Assembly (NCBI GenBank): GCA_016932135.1
Contig: JAFGDJ010000044.1
Coordinates: 1 to 38,935, forward strand
DNA: 38,935 bases
Reading direction: 5' to 3'
DNA from: Spirochaetales bacterium
GTDB lineage: Bacteria > Spirochaetota > Spirochaetia > JAFGDJ01
Made by a program: the position numbers and the translations under genes. Numbering within the stretch: position 1 is the stretch's first letter; every line of letters starts with the position of its first letter. The notes beneath the pieces are model-generated. The model was given only the letters and a program-made list of their open reading frames with translations. It searched no databases and had not been told where the DNA came from. This document shows, one piece after another, positions 8,218 through 15,908 of this stretch.

Positions 8218-10197
8218 TTATTGATGGTCCAGAGGAAAGCTGACGGTGATTTTAGTTCCACCTTCCGGGGAAACGGAAATTGTTCCTCCCAGCTGTTCCG
8301 TCATAAGGCGTATCAGGGTGAAACCTACCGTGTGTGCTTCCTCAGGTATGTTGACCATGCCTCTTCCCGTGTCTCTTACCGAAAGAAGGCACCTGCCGGG
8401 ACCTTCCTCCCGGAGATCAATGAAAATAATTCCGGCGGCTTGTTCCGGGAAAGCATGCAACAGCGCGTTGGAAATAAGTTCATTGAGAATGAAACCCAGA
8501 GGGACGGCGATATCCATATGAAGTACTGTATCGAAAGTGGAAACGGAAATTTGGATGTTCCCGTCGGGACGATGAGTGTAGAGAAGCAGGTGGCTCAGAT
8601 CATGAAGATATTCCTTCAGATCGATGGCCGAATAATCCTCCGATGCGTACATTTTTTCATACAGCAAGGCCATAGCCATTATTCTGTCTTTGCTGTCCTG
8701 AAAGGCTTTTATCGCGGCTTCCGGACTTTGTATAGAATCCGACTGAACATTGAGAAGGCTTGAGATAACGCTGAGATTATTTTTTACCCGGTGATGGATC
8801 TCGTGCAGCAGGATATCCTTTTCCTTGAGCCGCTTTTGTAAAGCTTCTTCCGCCAGTTTCCGCTCCGTGATATCCTGGAAGAAGGCCAGCAGGTATGTTT
8901 CTCCCTGGATGTGAGTAACTTCCGTGGAAATGAGAACATCCCGCATTTCTCCCGATTTCGTTTTAAATTTTGATGGAAACTCTTGAATGGAACCGGCCTG
9001 GTTATACAAGGTAAGCATCGTTTTCCGGTCTTCCGGGTTTGCCCAGATACCCAGGTCTACAGACGTTCGGCCTAGAAGATCTTTTGCTTCATACCCCACC
9101 ATGGCAAGAAACTGTTTATTGGCGTTGATGAAACGGCCGGTATTTATTTCGGAAATAGACATGGGAGCCGGACTCGCGTTGAAAGCGATGGAAAACCGTT
9201 CCTCACTTTCTCTCAAGACGATAACTTTTTGCTCCAGCCGGCGTTTTAGAAAATACGAATAGATAACCAGTAAAAGGATCATGAAGAGAGCGAAAACAGC
9301 TGAAAAGATCAGCCCCCACTTTACCTCCGGCCTCAAGCTTATGGGATATTCGAAGGCTATCCAGGAATTTCGGATCTCCGCCATACTTCGTTCAGGAATG
9401 GAATAAAGGGCTTTCTGAACCGCGCTGTAAAGGAAGGGGTACTGTCTGCTAATACCGATGCTCCAGGAAAAGGCATAATCCGTTTCCCCGGACACCCGGA
9501 GGTTAGAAATCCCTTCCTGCTCGATATAATAGGCTGCTACCGCCAGGTTTTCAATGAAGGCGTCCACCTCACCGAAGGATACACTCCTCAGTCCTTGGGA
9601 AACATTCGCCAGGGGCACAATGGTGAAGGAATGAAGCAGCGATCTGTCTTTCAGATAGGCTTCGGTGGCATACCCGGAGACAACTCCCACCCGTTGACCG
9701 GAAAGATCGCTCAAGGAAAGGTTGCCTTGGGTGGCTTTGTCGGTAATGATTACGACCGGAGAGATTGCGTAGGGGGTGGTAAAGAAAGCGTATTCCTCTC
9801 TCTCCTCGGTCTTTACAATGGTTGGGGCGACGGCACAGCGGCCGTCTTTCAAAGCCTCCAGATGGTCGTTCCAGTCGTCCGAGGGGACCATGATAAATCT
9901 GATATCCAGGATTTCTTCTATTCGTTTAACTACATCGAAACCGATACCGGTAAAATGTCCTGTCTTGGACCTGAATTCCAAAGGCGGGAATTCGATATTA
10001 TAATACAGAATAAGCTTATCCGGGTTTTCTTTCAGCCAGGAACGTTCATCTTCGCTGAGTTGAACCTTTGGGGTGTTTAAAGCCCAGCTTGGTATGGAAA
10101 TGCAAAAGAGGAAGGATAAAAAAACCAGGGTTGTTTTTTCCCTTGCCAAGGAACAACGAGACACCGGGCTGACCTCACCTCTCCTGCTTGCGGGCAT
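8218..10197 (-). CDS. Membrane sensor histidine kinase: SBP_bac_3, PAS, HisKA_2, HATPase
   Basis: 659 residues from the ATG at 10197, which has AGGGGG upstream; a longer TTG start at 10245 would lie inside the promoter, so I reject it. An N-terminal hydrophobic segment (LVFLSFLFCISIPSWA) is a signal peptide or anchor. Residues about 45-280 resemble an extracellular solute-binding domain (SBP_bac_3): LILYYNIEFPPLEF, GIGFDVVKRI, GQRVGVVSGYATEAYL. A transmembrane helix follows (GLIFSAVFALFMILLLVIYS), then a PAS domain ending FFQDITERK, then HisKA_2 with the phospho-acceptor in LHEIHHRVKNNLSVI, and an ATPase with NELISNAL and DTGRGM. It likely senses a small periplasmic ligand, perhaps an amino acid, and phosphorylates an unlinked regulator. 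It is downstream of the hybrid kinase on the same strand. Confidence 0.88.
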   Translation of the reverse strand: MPASRRGEVSPVSRCSLAREKTTLVFLSFLFCISIPSWALNTPKVQLSEDERSWLKENPDKLILYYNIEFPPLEFRSKTGHFTGIGFDVVKRIEEILDIRFIMVPSDDWNDHLEALKDGRCAVAPTIVKTEEREEYAFFTTPYAISPVVIITDKATQGNLSLSDLSGQRVGVVSGYATEAYLKDRSLLHSFTIVPLANVSQGLRSVSFGEVDAFIENLAVAAYYIEQEGISNLRVSGETDYAFSWSIGISRQYPFLYSAVQKALYSIPERSMAEIRNSWIAFEYPISLRPEVKWGLIFSAVFALFMILLLVIYSYFLKRRLEQKVIVLRESEERFSIAFNASPAPMSISEINTGRFINANKQFLAMVGYEAKDLLGRTSVDLGIWANPEDRKTMLTLYNQAGSIQEFPSKFKTKSGEMRDVLISTEVTHIQGETYLLAFFQDITERKLAEEALQKRLKEKDILLHEIHHRVKNNLSVISSLLNVQSDSIQSPEAAIKAFQDSKDRIMAMALLYEKMYASEDYSAIDLKEYLHDLSHLLLYTHRPDGNIQISVSTFDTVLHMDIAVPLGFILNELISNALLHAFPEQAAGIIFIDLREEGPGRCLLSVRDTGRGMVNIPEEAHTVGFTLIRLMTEQLGGTISVSPEGGTKITVSFPLDHQ

Positions 10198-10217
10198 ACT
10201 CTCTATCCCCCTGAAAA

Positions 10218-10245
10218 AGTATAGTAAAATATTCGATAAAATCAA
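10218..10245 (-). promoter_or_regulatory. Candidate promoter of the SBP-PAS sensor kinase
   Basis: Minus strand TTGATT (10240-10245), 16-base spacer, TATACT (10218-10223), between the stop of the hybrid kinase (10273) and the ATG at 10197. It allows separate expression of the second kinase and supports the shorter start. Confidence 0.5.
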
Positions 10246-10272
10246 AATGCTAAGGAGTATCCTTAAAAGGCT

Positions 10273-13050
10273 TCAACCGGATACCGCTTCGATCTCGTTT
10301 TGTAACGTATCTCGTAAAAGGGGAAGGAGTTTTTTAATTGTTTTTTCATCTTCCTTTTTAGCGGCTCTTTCTATCTCCAGGGCCAGGGATCCAAGTTTGC
10401 TCATCTGGAGATTCAAAGCCCCTCCTTTCATGGCATGGGCGTCCAGATGGAGGTCTTGAAATCGATGTTCCGTCAGACACTGTTCAATGTTATCGATTTG
10501 CCGGAGTGACTGATTATAGAATCCCGAAATCAGTTCATGTCTCAGATCTTCGTCAAATTCATCCAGTAGAGAAGAAGTGCCTTGAGAAGCGGCGCTGCTG
10601 TTCTTGGAGACGGGAATTCCAAGATGCTTCGCTACGGCTTGAAGAAGAGTCTTTTTATAGAGCGGTTTCATCAAGACATTATCAATCCCTGCTTCTTTAC
10701 AGGTGGTTCGTACATCGATAAGGGCGTTGGCGGTAACGGCAATGATAGGCACGGTTTTACCGTTTTCCGTTGAACGGATCTGCCTGCTGACCTCGTATCC
10801 GTCGATTCCCGGCAGCTGCAGGTCCAACAAAAGGAGGTCAAAAACTCCTTTTTTCCAGGTTTCCACTGCTTCGTTCCCGTCTCCCACCAGAGTAACCGAA
10901 GCATGGGCGCTTTTTAAGTGCTCAGACATGATACGCTGCGATGTAGGATAATCCTCCACCAGAAGAATAGAACAACCTTGAAGGTCAATGGTGAGGTTCT
11001 CTTCTTCCAGGGCGGGATGAACGGCCGCATGGTCTGAGGTCTTCTTTAATGGCAGGGTAATGGTAAAGGTGCTTCCCTCACCCTCTTTGCTCTTTACCGT
11101 GATATGACCGCTCATCAATTCGACCAGTTCCTTGGCGATGGTTGTCCCTAATCCTGTGCCGCCGAAAGACCGGGCGAGACCTGTTTCCCCCTGGGTAAAG
11201 ACATCAAAGATCTTCTGCTGTAATTCTTCCGACATACCGATACCGGTGTCACTGACTCTTATATGAATGAGGGTTTGAACATCCGAACGGTCTTCCGCTT
11301 CCAGGTGTACGGACACGGACCCACGGGGAGTAAATTTAACCGCGTTTCCGGCGATGTTTATGAGAATCTGCCGTATCCGTTCAGGATCGCCAACCAAGGA
11401 ATCGGGGACCGACTCGGAAACAGTGGTATGGTATTCCAGGGATTTCCGTACGACCAAGGGTTTCAGCAGATCTTCTACCGAGGATGCTATCTCATGCAAG
11501 GAGAAAGTGTGCTCTTCCAGCACCATCTTCCCGGCTTCTATCTTGGAGATATCGAGAAGCTGGTTTATGAGGAAAAGCATATGCTGGGATTCGCTGATTA
11601 TCTTTGAAGCATATTTTCGAACAACTTCACCGGATGAACCAAGGAGCAGCTCCGTGTTTCCGATGATACCGTTTAAGGGGGTTCTCATTTCATGGCTCAT
11701 ATTCGCTAAAAAGGTGCTCTTTGCCCTGTTTGCCTCTTCAGCCTTATGCCGGGCTTCCTTGAGATCCCGGGTTCGCAGATCCACCTTTTCTTCCAGGGTG
11801 TTCCTCACGGCGTTCAGATGGGCAGTTAGTAACTCCTGCTGCTCCAGGACCTGGACAAACCGGCGGGAAAGGAGAAAAAACTGAAAGGCTATAAAAATGA
11901 GGAGCCCCCAGGTAAGGATGTAATCGGATTCAAAGAAACCCCGGTCCACCAGAATATCGAAAACTGCAGCTCCGACGATAAAGAAAACACCGATGCTGTC
12001 CAGCAGAAACTCCTTGGTGTATCGATGAAGAGACAGAAAAATAATAGTGAAGATATAGATTATACCTAAAAAAACAACCGGGTAGTAGAAGAGCAGCACT
12101 TTTTCCGCATAGCGGGGATCGATGAAGAACATAACTCCCAGATACATGAGGCTGGAGATTTGAAAAAAGGAGACGAGTCTTTTTTTCACCCCCACGGGAA
12201 AGCGGGAAGCGATATAACCGATGAAGATCGGCAGCAGCGAATATATGGTGATACTTTGCAGTCGTTCTATGAACCGGAGATTTGTTAAGGGAAGAAAGTC
12301 GTACAATATACGCTCGCCGATAACCAAAGAGGTTCGGAAGGCGATGATAAAACAGAAAAGACTAAAATAAAGCGAAATTTTTTCGTCTCTTCGAAGGAGG
12401 AAAATGAGAAAGAAACTGACCCCTGCGAAGACGACAAAGCCGATGCTGAACATATCCAGTCCATAGGCTCTTTTCTTAGCGGTCTGAACCGCCTCCTGAG
12501 ACCCCAGGATGATGCCGTCGGTGATTCCCGCGTGGGTATAGAAGGCGTTGCTCACCTGAAGAATAAGATCGATTTCAGATTCGTCGACTTGTATATAGAC
12601 GGTTCGTACGTCCAGAAGTCCCTGAGAAAGGCGGTAATCTTCCTCTACTTTGCCTCGTTCAAGAATTTCCTCGCCGTTGACAAACAAGCGATAGGCCGTG
12701 CTCACTCTGGGAAGATGAATCCCCAGGAGTCGCTGAGAACCGTCGGTTTGAATCTTGACTCGATAGGTGGCGTTCCCGGTATTTGTAAGAGTTATCCCGT
12801 ATACGCTTTGCTTTCTCCAATTATGAGGGATATCCACGTATGTCTGCGGCAGCACGGATCCCCGGGCGAAATCGGCGGGATAGAGAAGCTTACCCCAATA
12901 GAACTCCCATTGACCCTCCAGCCGTACCGGTTGGGAGAGCGAATAATCGGATAGATCGATATAACCCCCTTGTGCCTTTCTAGTGACAATACGGGGTTCA
13001 CAGGAGGTCAGGAGAAAGATTGTCAAGATAATCCAGCAGAAACGTTTCAT
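10273..13050 (-). CDS. Hybrid sensor kinase: lipoprotein-type N-terminus, 7TM, HisKA, HATPase, REC, Hpt
   Basis: 925 residues from the ATG at 13050, preceded by GGAG; this start puts FLLTSCEP lipobox-like sequence at the end of the N-terminal hydrophobic stretch. Residues about 25-195 form a periplasmic, beta-rich domain like the extracellular part of 7TMR-DISM receptors, followed by about seven hydrophobic segments (about 200-390). Then come a coiled linker, HisKA ([18 protein letters not shown]), an ATPase domain ([25 protein letters not shown]), a receiver ([31 protein letters not shown]) and a C-terminal Hpt domain with [10 protein letters not shown]. All phosphorelay residues appear intact, so a full His-Asp-His relay can run within one protein. 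No output regulator lies next to it. Its downstream neighbour is another kinase. Confidence 0.9.
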   Translation of the reverse strand: MKRFCWIILTIFLLTSCEPRIVTRKAQGGYIDLSDYSLSQPVRLEGQWEFYWGKLLYPADFARGSVLPQTYVDIPHNWRKQSVYGITLTNTGNATYRVKIQTDGSQRLLGIHLPRVSTAYRLFVNGEEILERGKVEEDYRLSQGLLDVRTVYIQVDESEIDLILQVSNAFYTHAGITDGIILGSQEAVQTAKKRAYGLDMFSIGFVVFAGVSFFLIFLLRRDEKISLYFSLFCFIIAFRTSLVIGERILYDFLPLTNLRFIERLQSITIYSLLPIFIGYIASRFPVGVKKRLVSFFQISSLMYLGVMFFIDPRYAEKVLLFYYPVVFLGIIYIFTIIFLSLHRYTKEFLLDSIGVFFIVGAAVFDILVDRGFFESDYILTWGLLIFIAFQFFLLSRRFVQVLEQQELLTAHLNAVRNTLEEKVDLRTRDLKEARHKAEEANRAKSTFLANMSHEMRTPLNGIIGNTELLLGSSGEVVRKYASKIISESQHMLFLINQLLDISKIEAGKMVLEEHTFSLHEIASSVEDLLKPLVVRKSLEYHTTVSESVPDSLVGDPERIRQILINIAGNAVKFTPRGSVSVHLEAEDRSDVQTLIHIRVSDTGIGMSEELQQKIFDVFTQGETGLARSFGGTGLGTTIAKELVELMSGHITVKSKEGEGSTFTITLPLKKTSDHAAVHPALEEENLTIDLQGCSILLVEDYPTSQRIMSEHLKSAHASVTLVGDGNEAVETWKKGVFDLLLLDLQLPGIDGYEVSRQIRSTENGKTVPIIAVTANALIDVRTTCKEAGIDNVLMKPLYKKTLLQAVAKHLGIPVSKNSSAASQGTSSLLDEFDEDLRHELISGFYNQSLRQIDNIEQCLTEHRFQDLHLDAHAMKGGALNLQMSKLGSLALEIERAAKKEDEKTIKKLLPLLRDTLQNEIEAVSG

Positions 13051-13097
13051 CCATGGCTCCAGCATCGAGATTTTCATCCAGGCGTATCGTACCATGA

Positions 13098-13126
13098 ATC
13101 ATAGAAAAAAGCAGCGGTCAGTTCAA
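13098..13126 (-). promoter_or_regulatory. Promoter of the hybrid kinase
   Basis: Minus strand TTGAAC (13121-13126), 17-base spacer, TATGAT (13098-13103), about 48 bases before the ATG at 13050. Confidence 0.55.
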
Positions 13127-13145
13127 ATTTGCTTCGGCATGAAGA

Positions 13146-13283
13146 TTCAGCGCTCCATGGGACTCCCTTACGGTCGGAAACATCCTGTTTCCTCCCTCCA
13201 GGCCGCCTCGGCTCGCTTACGCAGCCGTCCGTGGCTGCTCTTCCTCCCGTTGGTCGGCGCTTGCCTCGGTTCGACTCCCATCG
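13146..13283. repeat. Structured intergenic element bounded by copies of the tRNA-Gly 3' end
   Basis: At 13146-13165 the plus strand matches 17 of 20 bases of 13330-13349, the 3' end of the neighbouring tRNA-Gly, in the same orientation. At 13268-13283 GGTTCGACTCCCATCG is an exact 16-base inverted copy of 13339-13354 in the tRNA T-arm. Between them are hairpins: GGAAACA/TGTTTCC (13176-13192), GCCG/CGGC (13202-13212) and GCAGCC/GGCTGC (13221-13238). The open frames across it look like shadows with no recognisable protein. It could be a MITE- or REP-like repeat, a decayed tRNA-targeted insertion, or a structured RNA. Confidence 0.55.
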
Positions 13284-13293
13284 TCCTTCCAAT

Positions 13294-13326
13294 AAAAAAA
13301 CGGCGTCCATCAATAGATGTCCGCCG
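13294..13326 (-). terminator. Terminator of tRNA-Gly
   Basis: On the minus strand a CGGCG/CGCCG stem and an inner CATC/GATG stem, separated by a tandem GA mismatch and capped by a TATT loop, are followed by seven T. It lies a few bases after the tRNA 3' end. Confidence 0.75.
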
Positions 13327-13332
13327 CTTTTC

Positions 13333-13403
13333 AGCGCCCGATGGGAGTCGAACCCACGTCTTTAGCTTGGAAGGCTAAGGTAATACCGTTATACCACAGG
13401 CGC
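13333..13403 (-). tRNA. tRNA-Gly (anticodon TCC)
   Basis: 71 bases folding as a cloverleaf: acceptor GCGCCTG with CGGGCGC (one T-G wobble), anticodon stem TTAGC/GCTAA around the loop CTTCCAA giving anticodon TCC, and a T-arm with GTTCGAC. The discriminator base is T, usual for glycine tRNAs. The 3' CCA is not encoded. Confidence 0.95.
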
Positions 13404-13417
13404 GCTTTTCTGGAGAG

Positions 13418-13446
13418 AACATATAAAAATCAGCTGCCTTTGTCAA
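13418..13446 (-). promoter_or_regulatory. Strong promoter of tRNA-Gly
   Basis: Minus strand TTGACA (13441-13446), 17-base spacer, TATGTT (13418-13423), 15 bases before the mature tRNA 5' end at 13403. Confidence 0.7.
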
Positions 13447-13570
13447 GGCTTTTCAAAAGTTCCCCGGCTTGTACAAGGTTACGGCAAGATTCTCCCTGCT
13501 ATGAAAACCGGTCGTCGAATTATCATCCCTGCGCCTCCAAGCTCCTTGAACTTTCTTGGTTCTTCCCTAG

Positions 13571-13599
13571 TTGCCCAAGGCGCCGCATTGAGATACCAT
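13571..13599 (+). promoter_or_regulatory. Candidate promoter of the PUR-domain gene
   Basis: TTGCCC (13571-13576), 17-base spacer, TACCAT (13594-13599), with the start codon at 13632. The -10 is a poor match, so this is tentative. Confidence 0.3.
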
Positions 13600-13631
13600 A
13601 GCCCCAATACGCATCGTTAGGGAAGGTATCC

Positions 13632-13865
13632 ATGGGAACGCGGGGAGAGCTCTTTTCCACCAGGGTTATGTCCGAAAAACGGACCTATTTTTTCAATGTG
13701 AAAGAAAACAGGAAGGGTGACCTGTTCCTGAATATCGTGGAAAGCCAGCGCCACGGCGAAGACGGCTTCGAACGGCGCTCTGTCATCGTATATGAAGAAG
13801 ACATGAAAGCCTTCGTCGCCTCCTTCGATAAGGCTGTGGCCTTTATGAAGGATAAACGATCCTGA
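13632..13865 (+). CDS. PUR-domain nucleic acid-binding protein (DUF3276)
   Basis: 77 residues, ATG at 13632 after GGGAAGG. The sequence MGTRGELFSTRVMSEKRTYF followed by FNVKENRKGDLFLNIVES and the C-terminal EEDMKAFVASFDKAVAFM is the compact bacterial PUR fold (PF11680), as in Borrelia BpuR. In Borrelia that protein binds DNA and RNA and regulates lipoprotein and borrelial virulence genes; the same biochemical class is expected here, the target genes unknown. Length and lack of insertions are typical. Its 3' end overlaps the end of the convergent rnhB by 23 bases, so no separate terminator is possible between them. Confidence 0.85.
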   Translation: MGTRGELFSTRVMSEKRTYFFNVKENRKGDLFLNIVESQRHGEDGFERRSVIVYEEDMKAFVASFDKAVAFMKDKRS

Positions 13866-14382
13866 AACTGCGTCGGTGAATTGCCGAGAGTCCGAAGTCT
13901 CGGCAGAGCCTGCGATGTTCCTCCGTAGGATATCCTTTATGTTTTTCAAAGAGGTACTGCTTCTCTATCCACGAATAACGGGTCATCCAACGGTCCCGGA
14001 GGACTTTGGCGACTATGGATGCCGCCTGGATCTGCGGAACGCTCCTATCGCCCCCTACAACGGCCTGGGAAGGAAATTCGCAGGGGGGGGTGAACTTTCC
14101 GTCCACCAGCACCAGGGTGGGGGAGGTAGAAAGTCCCTCCAGGGCGCGGCTCATGGCCAGGAGGGTGGCGTGATGGATATTCAGCCGGTCGATCTCCTCC
14201 GGCCAGGCCCAACCAACCCCCACGTCCGCCCGGCCGTCCAGAATAACGGTCAGGGCTTTCTCCCGCCGCCGGGGTGAGAGCTTTTTCGAGTCGTCCAGCA
14301 GCTCCAGGGGAAAATCCTGCGGCAGAATCACCGCCGCGGCGGTCACCGGTCCGGCGATAGGCCCCCGGCCGGCCTCATCCAC
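13843..14382 (-). CDS. rnhB: Ribonuclease HII
   Basis: Cleaves RNA in RNA-DNA hybrids and removes single ribonucleotides from DNA. VDEAGRGPIAGPVTAAAV holds the first catalytic Asp and Glu; LVLVDGKF supplies another Asp; QAASIVAKVLRDRWM is the conserved helix of type 2 RNases H. The start is uncertain. The GTG at 14382 is the codon for the V of VDEAGRG and has GGGAGAG 12 bases upstream; homologues usually carry a few more residues here, and the frame is open upstream reading EILCG. A CTG at 14424, with GGAGG five bases before it, would restore them and would overlap the end of the upstream gene. The 3' end overlaps the PUR gene. About 179 residues, slightly short for the family. Confidence 0.88.
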   Translation of the reverse strand: MDEAGRGPIAGPVTAAAVILPQDFPLELLDDSKKLSPRRREKALTVILDGRADVGVGWAWPEEIDRLNIHHATLLAMSRALEGLSTSPTLVLVDGKFTPPCEFPSQAVVGGDRSVPQIQAASIVAKVLRDRWMTRYSWIEKQYLFEKHKGYPTEEHRRLCRDFGLSAIHRRSFRIVYPS

Positions 14383-14404
14383 TCCGCAGAGGATCTCTCC
14401 CGGA

Positions 14405-15679
14405 TTAGAAGAATACTGAGACAGATATCCCTCCGTACAGGCTTGTGAAGTCGAAGGTCCAGGGACTTCCGTCGGGCATCAGGGCCGCGTCATAGCCGAA
14501 GTATTCCGAGGCATCATAGTGGGTGGTGCCGACGCGCACTTCGAAGATCTCTGCAGGAAGAGTCCAGATATATCCCACGGCAGCCCGGAGGGCCAGCCGG
14601 GGCGTTAAAAACACCTCCGGAGTAAGTTCGATTCTGACACCTTGCTGATGGTCGAATACCAGATCGATACCGTCTTTCTCCTGAACGATGACATCTGCCA
14701 CGGTGCCGCTTACCGGGTCCCAACCTTCCAGGAGCTTATAGGGTTCCGTACTCAGCCTGACTGTTGTATTTCCGTTAAATAGCAATCCTAGCTTTGCTCC
14801 CAGGTTGAACTGGGGTGAGAATGTGATGGTGTATTGTGCGTCCACATGAAAAAATGAGGTGCTCTGGACGGCCGCGTTCATTCCGGCAGTTTCGTTTCCC
14901 AGGGTACCGGGAAGGCCATCCTGGATATCTCCGTAGGAAAACGCTGTCGGGTGTTCGTAATAATTATCCGTCAGGCTAATAAAGGGCAGCATTACTCCCA
15001 TTTCCACCATGAAAGCCCTGGAAACCCTGTATTTTGCGCTTATATCGTTAATCAGCTGCAGGATGGTGCTCTTGGTAAAGGTGGACGGCGGTATGATGAG
15101 GTAATTCAGTCCGGTGGAAATGCCTATGCCGTTGGGAGCCACGTAGGAGTACTGCAGGTCCAGCGAGGCGTCGATCATTTCTTTCTTGGGAAGATAGAAG
15201 GAAGAGGTTCCCAGGATTTCCGCCGTGGAGGCATCGGTCAGCCTGACGCTCACCTTGATGTTTTCCCCTTCTTCCATGACAGAACCGCTGAAGAAAGCCG
15301 ATATGCCGCTTATTTCTCCGATCTCCGGTCCCGTGGTCTCATCAATGAGCCCTGAAAGGGAAAGGGACTGTTCTTTTAAAATTTCATCCAGATTTTTTCG
15401 ATCCACCGGGTAAAAAATGATGCTCTTTTCCAGTTGTTCTTCAATATATGTCTCGATAAGCGCCCCGAGTTTGTTTTTTCTGACTGTATCGCCGGTTTCC
15501 TCAATTTCCAACATAGCAGTCCCCTGTTTGCTCACCAGGTCCGGGTATCTTTCGGCGTAGGCGTAGGAAAGCTCGTCGATACACTTCTTCATTTTCGCGG
15601 AAAGGTTTTCTTCAGCCGGTACAGGAAGTACGGCGGCCAGGAAAAAAAGGAAAAAGAAAAGGAAGACGGTTTTTTTCAT
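14405..15679 (-). CDS. Envelope protein: FlgO/CsgG-like N-terminal domain plus predicted outer-membrane beta-barrel
   Basis: 424 residues from the ATG at 15679 (AGGGGG upstream), where MKKTVFLFFFLFFLAAVLPV PAEE gives a clear signal peptide. Residues about 30-165 resemble the FlgO/CsgG-like fold: an N-terminal helix, VDRKNLDEILKEQSLSLSGL, then GEISGISAFFSGSV and VSVRLTDASTAEIL. From about residue 175 the sequence alternates polar and hydrophobic residues in many short strands and ends in aromatic SVSVFF, as outer-membrane barrels do. So a periplasmic lipid- or peptidoglycan-linked domain seems joined to a barrel. Its end is 22 bases from the RNase HII gene and likely co-transcribed. Function unknown; the FlgO link to flagella is not implied here. 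Confidence 0.6.
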   Translation of the reverse strand: MKKTVFLFFFLFFLAAVLPVPAEENLSAKMKKCIDELSYAYAERYPDLVSKQGTAMLEIEETGDTVRKNKLGALIETYIEEQLEKSIIFYPVDRKNLDEILKEQSLSLSGLIDETTGPEIGEISGISAFFSGSVMEEGENIKVSVRLTDASTAEILGTSSFYLPKKEMIDASLDLQYSYVAPNGIGISTGLNYLIIPPSTFTKSTILQLINDISAKYRVSRAFMVEMGVMLPFISLTDNYYEHPTAFSYGDIQDGLPGTLGNETAGMNAAVQSTSFFHVDAQYTITFSPQFNLGAKLGLLFNGNTTVRLSTEPYKLLEGWDPVSGTVADVIVQEKDGIDLVFDHQQGVRIELTPEVFLTPRLALRAAVGYIWTLPAEIFEVRVGTTHYDASEYFGYDAALMPDGSPWTFDFTSLYGGISVSVFF

Positions 15680-15813
15680 CCCTGCATTCCCCCTTTCACA
15701 CATGGTACTGTATCCGGGCGGAAAATACAATCTTCCCTACTCACACGGATCACTGATCTCCCATTCTAATATCCCCTCTTCTCAATGGGCGCGTATCCGT
15801 GGTATAGTGGGCT

Positions 15814-15843
15814 TTGATGTTTGGAAAACCAAAACCATATCCT
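15814..15843 (+). promoter_or_regulatory. Candidate smc promoter
   Basis: TTGATG (15814-15819), 18-base spacer, TATCCT (15838-15843). Predicted start near 15850, upstream of the palindrome and the GTG at 15909. The 229-base divergent intergenic region otherwise contains only the palindrome at 15863-15879. Confidence 0.4.
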
Positions 15844-15862
15844 GTAAGAGCATCAGTGTAAT

Positions 15863-15879
15863 CCGTTCATCATGAACGG
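15863..15879. promoter_or_regulatory. Perfect 8-1-8 palindrome in the smc leader
   Basis: CCGTTCAT and ATGAACGG are exact reverse complements around a single C. It lies just downstream of the predicted smc transcription start, a typical repressor position, and is too short a loop for an RNA hairpin of full length. Confidence 0.5.
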
Positions 15880-15908
15880 GGGCAACCTTTGACATGTCGG
15901 GAGTACTC

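Noticed and set aside
13129-13378. Open frames across the tRNA-Gly-linked element and the tRNA
   Set aside because: They run through the terminator and tRNA and give no recognisable protein.
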